From: Larimichthys crocea | Taxonomy: Eukaryota; Chordata; Actinopteri; Sciaenidae | DNA length: 64,000 nucleotides | Assembly (NCBI RefSeq): GCF_000972845.2 | Contig: NW_020853550.1 | Span: 496,001 to 560,000, forward strand | Direction: 5' to 3' | In this document: positions 59,556 to 64,000 of the stretch, piece by piece | Position numbering within the stretch: the stretch's first letter is position 1 | How the letters are laid out: each line of letters opens with the position of its first letter | Made by a program: the position numbers and the translations under genes | The notes under the pieces: generated by a model | What the model was told of the DNA's origin: nothing | The model's database searches: none | The model's input: only the letters and a program-made list of their open reading frames with translations

Positions 59556-59602
59556 GACACAACTCAATTTCACTGTGGCCATAGACTTCACAGCATCTAA
59601 CG
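59556..59602 (+). CDS. cpne9: Copine internal exon: start of von Willebrand A domain
   Basis: Forty-seven nucleotides, acceptor CTCCCACCAG, donor GTAGGA. It completes Gly and reads TQLNFTVAIDFTASN followed by the first base of Gly. NFTVAIDFTASNG is the copine version of the first strand and metal-ion (MIDAS-like) motif of the A domain, with D-x-T-x-S in place of the integrin D-x-S-x-S. The A domain of copines is thought to bind target proteins. TQLNF agrees with copine-9 (TQINF in copines 5 and 8 as recalled). Confidence 0.98.
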
Positions 59603-60585
<983 letters not shown>

Positions 60586-60994
60586 TGATTAGGTACTCCT
60601 GCTTTTGGACTGAATCTAGTTTCACGTTATTGTTGCATTTATAATAGAAACGTTTTTTCTAACCTCGAACTTGTATTTTTTTAAAAGGGTTTATTTGTGG
60701 CTGTCAGTGCTGACTAAATTGCTGCCAGGATGTGAAGTGTGTCCATGTGTCAGACTGAAGGTCTCGTTGGCCGCTGATGTAGATCCCACTTCCATTTTAG
60801 ACTTTTCTTCAAGGCTGACTTTGGCAAAATAAAAATAAAATAAAGATGCTGTCAAATACTGTCAAGGCGCGTCAAGCAAAGAAAACCAGTATCTTGTGTC
60901 CTACAGTAAGACTGCTCATTAGTGTGAGATGTTAGACATTGACTTTGGACAAAAAAAAGAAAGAATACTGTGAATAAATCTGCTGATCTTGAGT

Positions 60995-61040
60995 CTGTAG
61001 GATTTAGTGGCATCTAGTGGTGTAGTTGCAGAGTTCCTGT
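60995..61040. repeat. AAAGGTCCAG-type MITE fragment
   Basis: GTAGGATTTAGTGGCATCTAG followed by GTGTAGTTGCAG matches the terminal part of the MITE seen at 48016, without the very end. Only about 45 bp are recognisable. Confidence 0.6.
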
Positions 61041-63004
61041 AAAGGCAATTCTAAGATTTCTTTCAAAATACATTAAATATTTTGGAAAATAGTTGCTGAA
61101 AACATGTGAAAAGACTTTGAATGATATATTACTGAAATCTGGAGTTAGAGGTTTAAACAGTTTTTCACCAGTTTTTAGTCCAGGATTTTGTGGGCGGTCC
61201 TTAAAGGGTGGCTCGATGACACACTGAGGCCACCCTGAGCATACCCCTACACCCCTAGCAGAGAGACAGAGATGAATTCATCTCACTCAGAGTGTTTCAA
61301 AGTTAGTCATGTCATTTTCTGAACTCATCTGACACGTTTCAGTCGCTTCAAAATGGCTGCTTATGAGTGGGCGTGGCTTCAGCACATTCAGAGGACACGC
61401 CCCCACAATCCTGGAGCTGAGAATTCATTTTTACCTGATTTTGACACCTAATTTCATAAACTCATCAATATGTTTAATCACTCAAATTCAGCTGGGTGGT
61501 TAATAACAATTTCTTCTTTGGTCTGACAAACTCAGAACATATATTTATTCTGACTTTACATGGACTTTAAATTACTATAACCTCAAGACTTTGTAACACG
61601 ATTATTTTTACATTTAGTTAATGGTTCCTTGTAAAGATTTGACCATGATTTTATGTGTGGGTCCCAATTTTGTGCATTAAATCAGCACAAAGGACGCAAT
61701 TGTAAGTCAATGAAAGGAAAGGTTACATAAACCCAGAAGCTGTAGGCATTGTGGAGTAGTCTTGTGAAGTGGATGGCTGAGGCAGAGGAAAGGAACAAGA
61801 GGTGGGAGGAAGAAAACACTGTGAATCATGCTGCACGTCCAGAGAAAAGAAGTTTGTCTGTTTGATGGTATGGGAGTGATGGAGAAAGAATAGCGAGCAG
61901 ACAGACAGAAGCACATTTTGGTGATGCACTGCTTAGCTTAGCATTAATAGGATGGCAACAATGGCAATTAGCAAAGCAGCAAAATGAAAAAGAAAAATTA
62001 CTTATCCCTGTATTCCAAACAACTCTCTCCCTGGACAGTTACTTTAGAGGAACTGAGGAGAAAAGTGGGTGGAAGAAGAGCATTAAATAGGAGAGTTTTA
62101 TATTTGGTGCTATTCCAAAGCTGCAGGATAAGATTTAGAGTTTTTTTAATGATAATATAATCAGATCTTTTCATATGGGTGTAAACATCTCAGTGACACA
62201 TCTCAGATCTTTCATCAGTGGACTAGTGGAATTTTTCACTGACCTGAAAATGTCGTTTTCAATCAGGTTTGTCAAATCCCATGATCCTCCTGGCTCCCTC
62301 CCAGTCGGAAGTCAGTTGCTGATGAGAGCGTCAGCATCTGGCTTGTCTAGATTCATTACTTTGTGTAACTTTGCTCCTTTCCGTGTGAGTGGCCGCTTGA
62401 TCAGCTTTCCCAGTTAGAGTTCACCTTGGCGTGACAAATCCTGCCGCTGCGTCATGCTAAGGAAACTCTAATTAGGAACCCATTGTTTGGAGGCTGCTTG
62501 GAGCACAGAGAGCGATCGAAAGTTCATCCAATGCAAAGTTTTAGTATCTTGTCTTAATATATAGCTTACATAGGACAGATCATGAGTGTGGAGATATGAC
62601 GTATGCTGTTTATATTTAGAAAATGAGAAGGGAAAGCTGGCAGACTGCCTCTATTACTAAAGACATCCCTGGTTCAGATAAAGGTAAGGGAATAATTAAG
62701 TAATTAATCAGCAGCACATATGCAAATTGAAATAGCTAACATTTGCAATAAAGTAAGAGTTGATGTACCTTGAAGCATCCTTTCTTTCACAGGGACATTA
62801 AGTAAAATATTTGTCTTTCGTGAATGTTATTTCACACTGATTAATACGGAACTTCTGCTGCACAGCTCGTCTGTGTCAAGGCTTAATCAACACTGGCTTC
62901 CGAATCTGGTTTTGATGCTTTAAAGAAATCTATATTATTTAACAAAAACTTCAGCCTCAGAGGAAATAATTAAAAAGTAATCTTTGAGAGAGAGCAGGAA
63001 GCCT

Positions 63005-63006
<2 letters not shown>

Positions 63007-63044
<38 letters not shown>

Positions 63045-63045
63045 G
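63007..63045. repeat. (GT)n microsatellite
   Basis: GT repeat with a single GC interruption near its right end. Confidence 0.95.
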
Positions 63046-63566
63046 AACCTGCCTTTGAAAAGAAGAAGATGATTGGCTGTCAACAGCTACTGCTTTATGT
63101 CACTGCAAAGGAAACACAGACGTGTGGTATTTAAAAATGTCATTGTTGTTTGGTGATTCATGAATGCTGAATGTGGTTGAGATGTGGTGATACGTAGAGG
63201 TTGTTGTCACGCTCTGCGGATGAAGACACACTGTATTCCTGTTGGATCATGTTAAGCACAGAAATGTGCTGAATATGAATAATGCCGTGCAGAGAAAACA
63301 CAGCCTTGACCGTAACAGAGCCACCAGGGACCTTCACCGTGATAAACAAACATTAAGCTGTCTCTATTTCACACTCTACACAAATTCTATTCAGGCTTTG
63401 AGTCTGCACTGCCTACACCCTGAAAATAGTAAAATGTAGCATTTTCAAAAATGCCAGCACCAAGATTAAAATTACCAAAGCAAAGCAGAATTGGAGGAGC
63501 TGCTTCCAGTTATTGTGGTTGCTGGTGTGACACATGTTAAAAAGCAAAATTAAGTGTCTATACTAT

Positions 63567-64000
63567 TGTGGCGGCAAAGGGAGTGAAAAGTTAGTTTAAC
63601 TATTAAAGAGGGAAAAAGCTCGACAACGCCACCCCGGGAATTTCACCCAGGGAATTACTCAACCGCAAGGCACAAAGGTTCGAGGTTACTGGAAGGCAAG
63701 AGACGTGGTTCAAGGTTTAAATATACACATTTTATTTAACATTTGTTTAAAAAAAGTACCCCCGATAAAACCCATTCAAACAACAAATGAAAGAAACCTA
63801 ATCAGAGCTGAGACCGAAGTGGATGGGCAATGGCTAGTGCAGGATCCAAAAAAAGGCAAAAATAACCTAAATCACCAGGCACACGTGGCAGACACTCTCA
63901 GTGAAGAAAACCACTCCCCAGGACACAGCAAGACACGAAGGAGGACCCCACCACCAGGTCACCAGCACCACCACCACTGGCCTTCAGCAACTGAAGAGGG
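63567..64000 (-). mobile_element. LTR-like dispersed repeat R2, copy cut by the window end
   Basis: Starts TGTGGCGGCAAAGGGAG and matches the left 400 bp of 37410-38764 in order and orientation: GACAACGCCACCCCGGG, AATTTCACCCAGGGAA, CCCCAGGACACAGCA, GTCACCAGCACCACCACCA and TCAGCAACTGAAG. It has AATAAA on the minus strand near 63727, in the position equivalent to that in the first copy. The rest of the element lies outside the window. Confidence 0.7.

Overview
This window is vertebrate genomic DNA, almost certainly from a ray-finned (teleost) fish. It is AT-rich, has long introns, many (CA/GT)n microsatellites, and interspersed repeats typical of teleost genomes: tRNA-derived SINEs, an AAAGGTCCAG-type MITE, hAT and Tc1-like DNA transposons, a Ty3/gypsy element and an L1-type LINE. 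No bacterial-style gene organisation, CRISPR array or operon is present.

The only host gene I can support is one plus-strand copine gene that runs through the whole window. Eleven internal coding exons (853 nt, about 284 codons) are visible at 2649-2688, 5173-5249, 47190-47253, 49762-49865, 50377-50481, 52026-52067, 56644-56719, 57041-57094, 57259-57320, 59556-59602 and 60314-60495. Every junction is GT-AG and codon phase is continuous across all of them. They encode the end of the first C2 domain, the whole second C2 domain and the start of the copine-type von Willebrand A domain. The 5' exons (start codon, most of C2A) and the 3' exons (rest of the A domain, stop codon) lie outside the window. 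From recalled family sequences the best paralog match is copine-9 (cpne9), ahead of cpne5 and cpne8.

Layout: 1-5249 holds the tail of an upstream intron, two C2A exons, and an intron with a hAT MITE and a long CA array. From 5250 to 47189 there is a single intron of about 42 kb that has taken up most of the mobile DNA. This includes a Tc1-like transposase remnant (about 19.15-19.6 kb, minus), a foldback element (21.8 kb), SINEs, a Ty3/gypsy LTR retrotransposon with 5-bp target duplications (31264-35927, minus), a 1.3-kb LTR-like repeat (37.4-38.8 kb) and a 5'-truncated L1-type LINE with near-perfect target duplications (about 40656-42194, minus). From 47190 to 60495 the C2B and A-domain exons are more closely spaced. 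From 60496 to the end there is intron only, closing with a second, window-truncated copy of the 37.4-kb repeat.

I found no evidence of a new biological system. The points most worth checking are: the near-identical LTRs around a coding-dead gypsy element, a perfect 20-bp hairpin just upstream of a copine splice acceptor, a circularly permuted inverted repeat near 30.4 kb, and the unclassified repeat shared by 37.4 kb and 63.6 kb. Family names for repeats and the paralog assignment rest on memory of known sequences, not on a database search.
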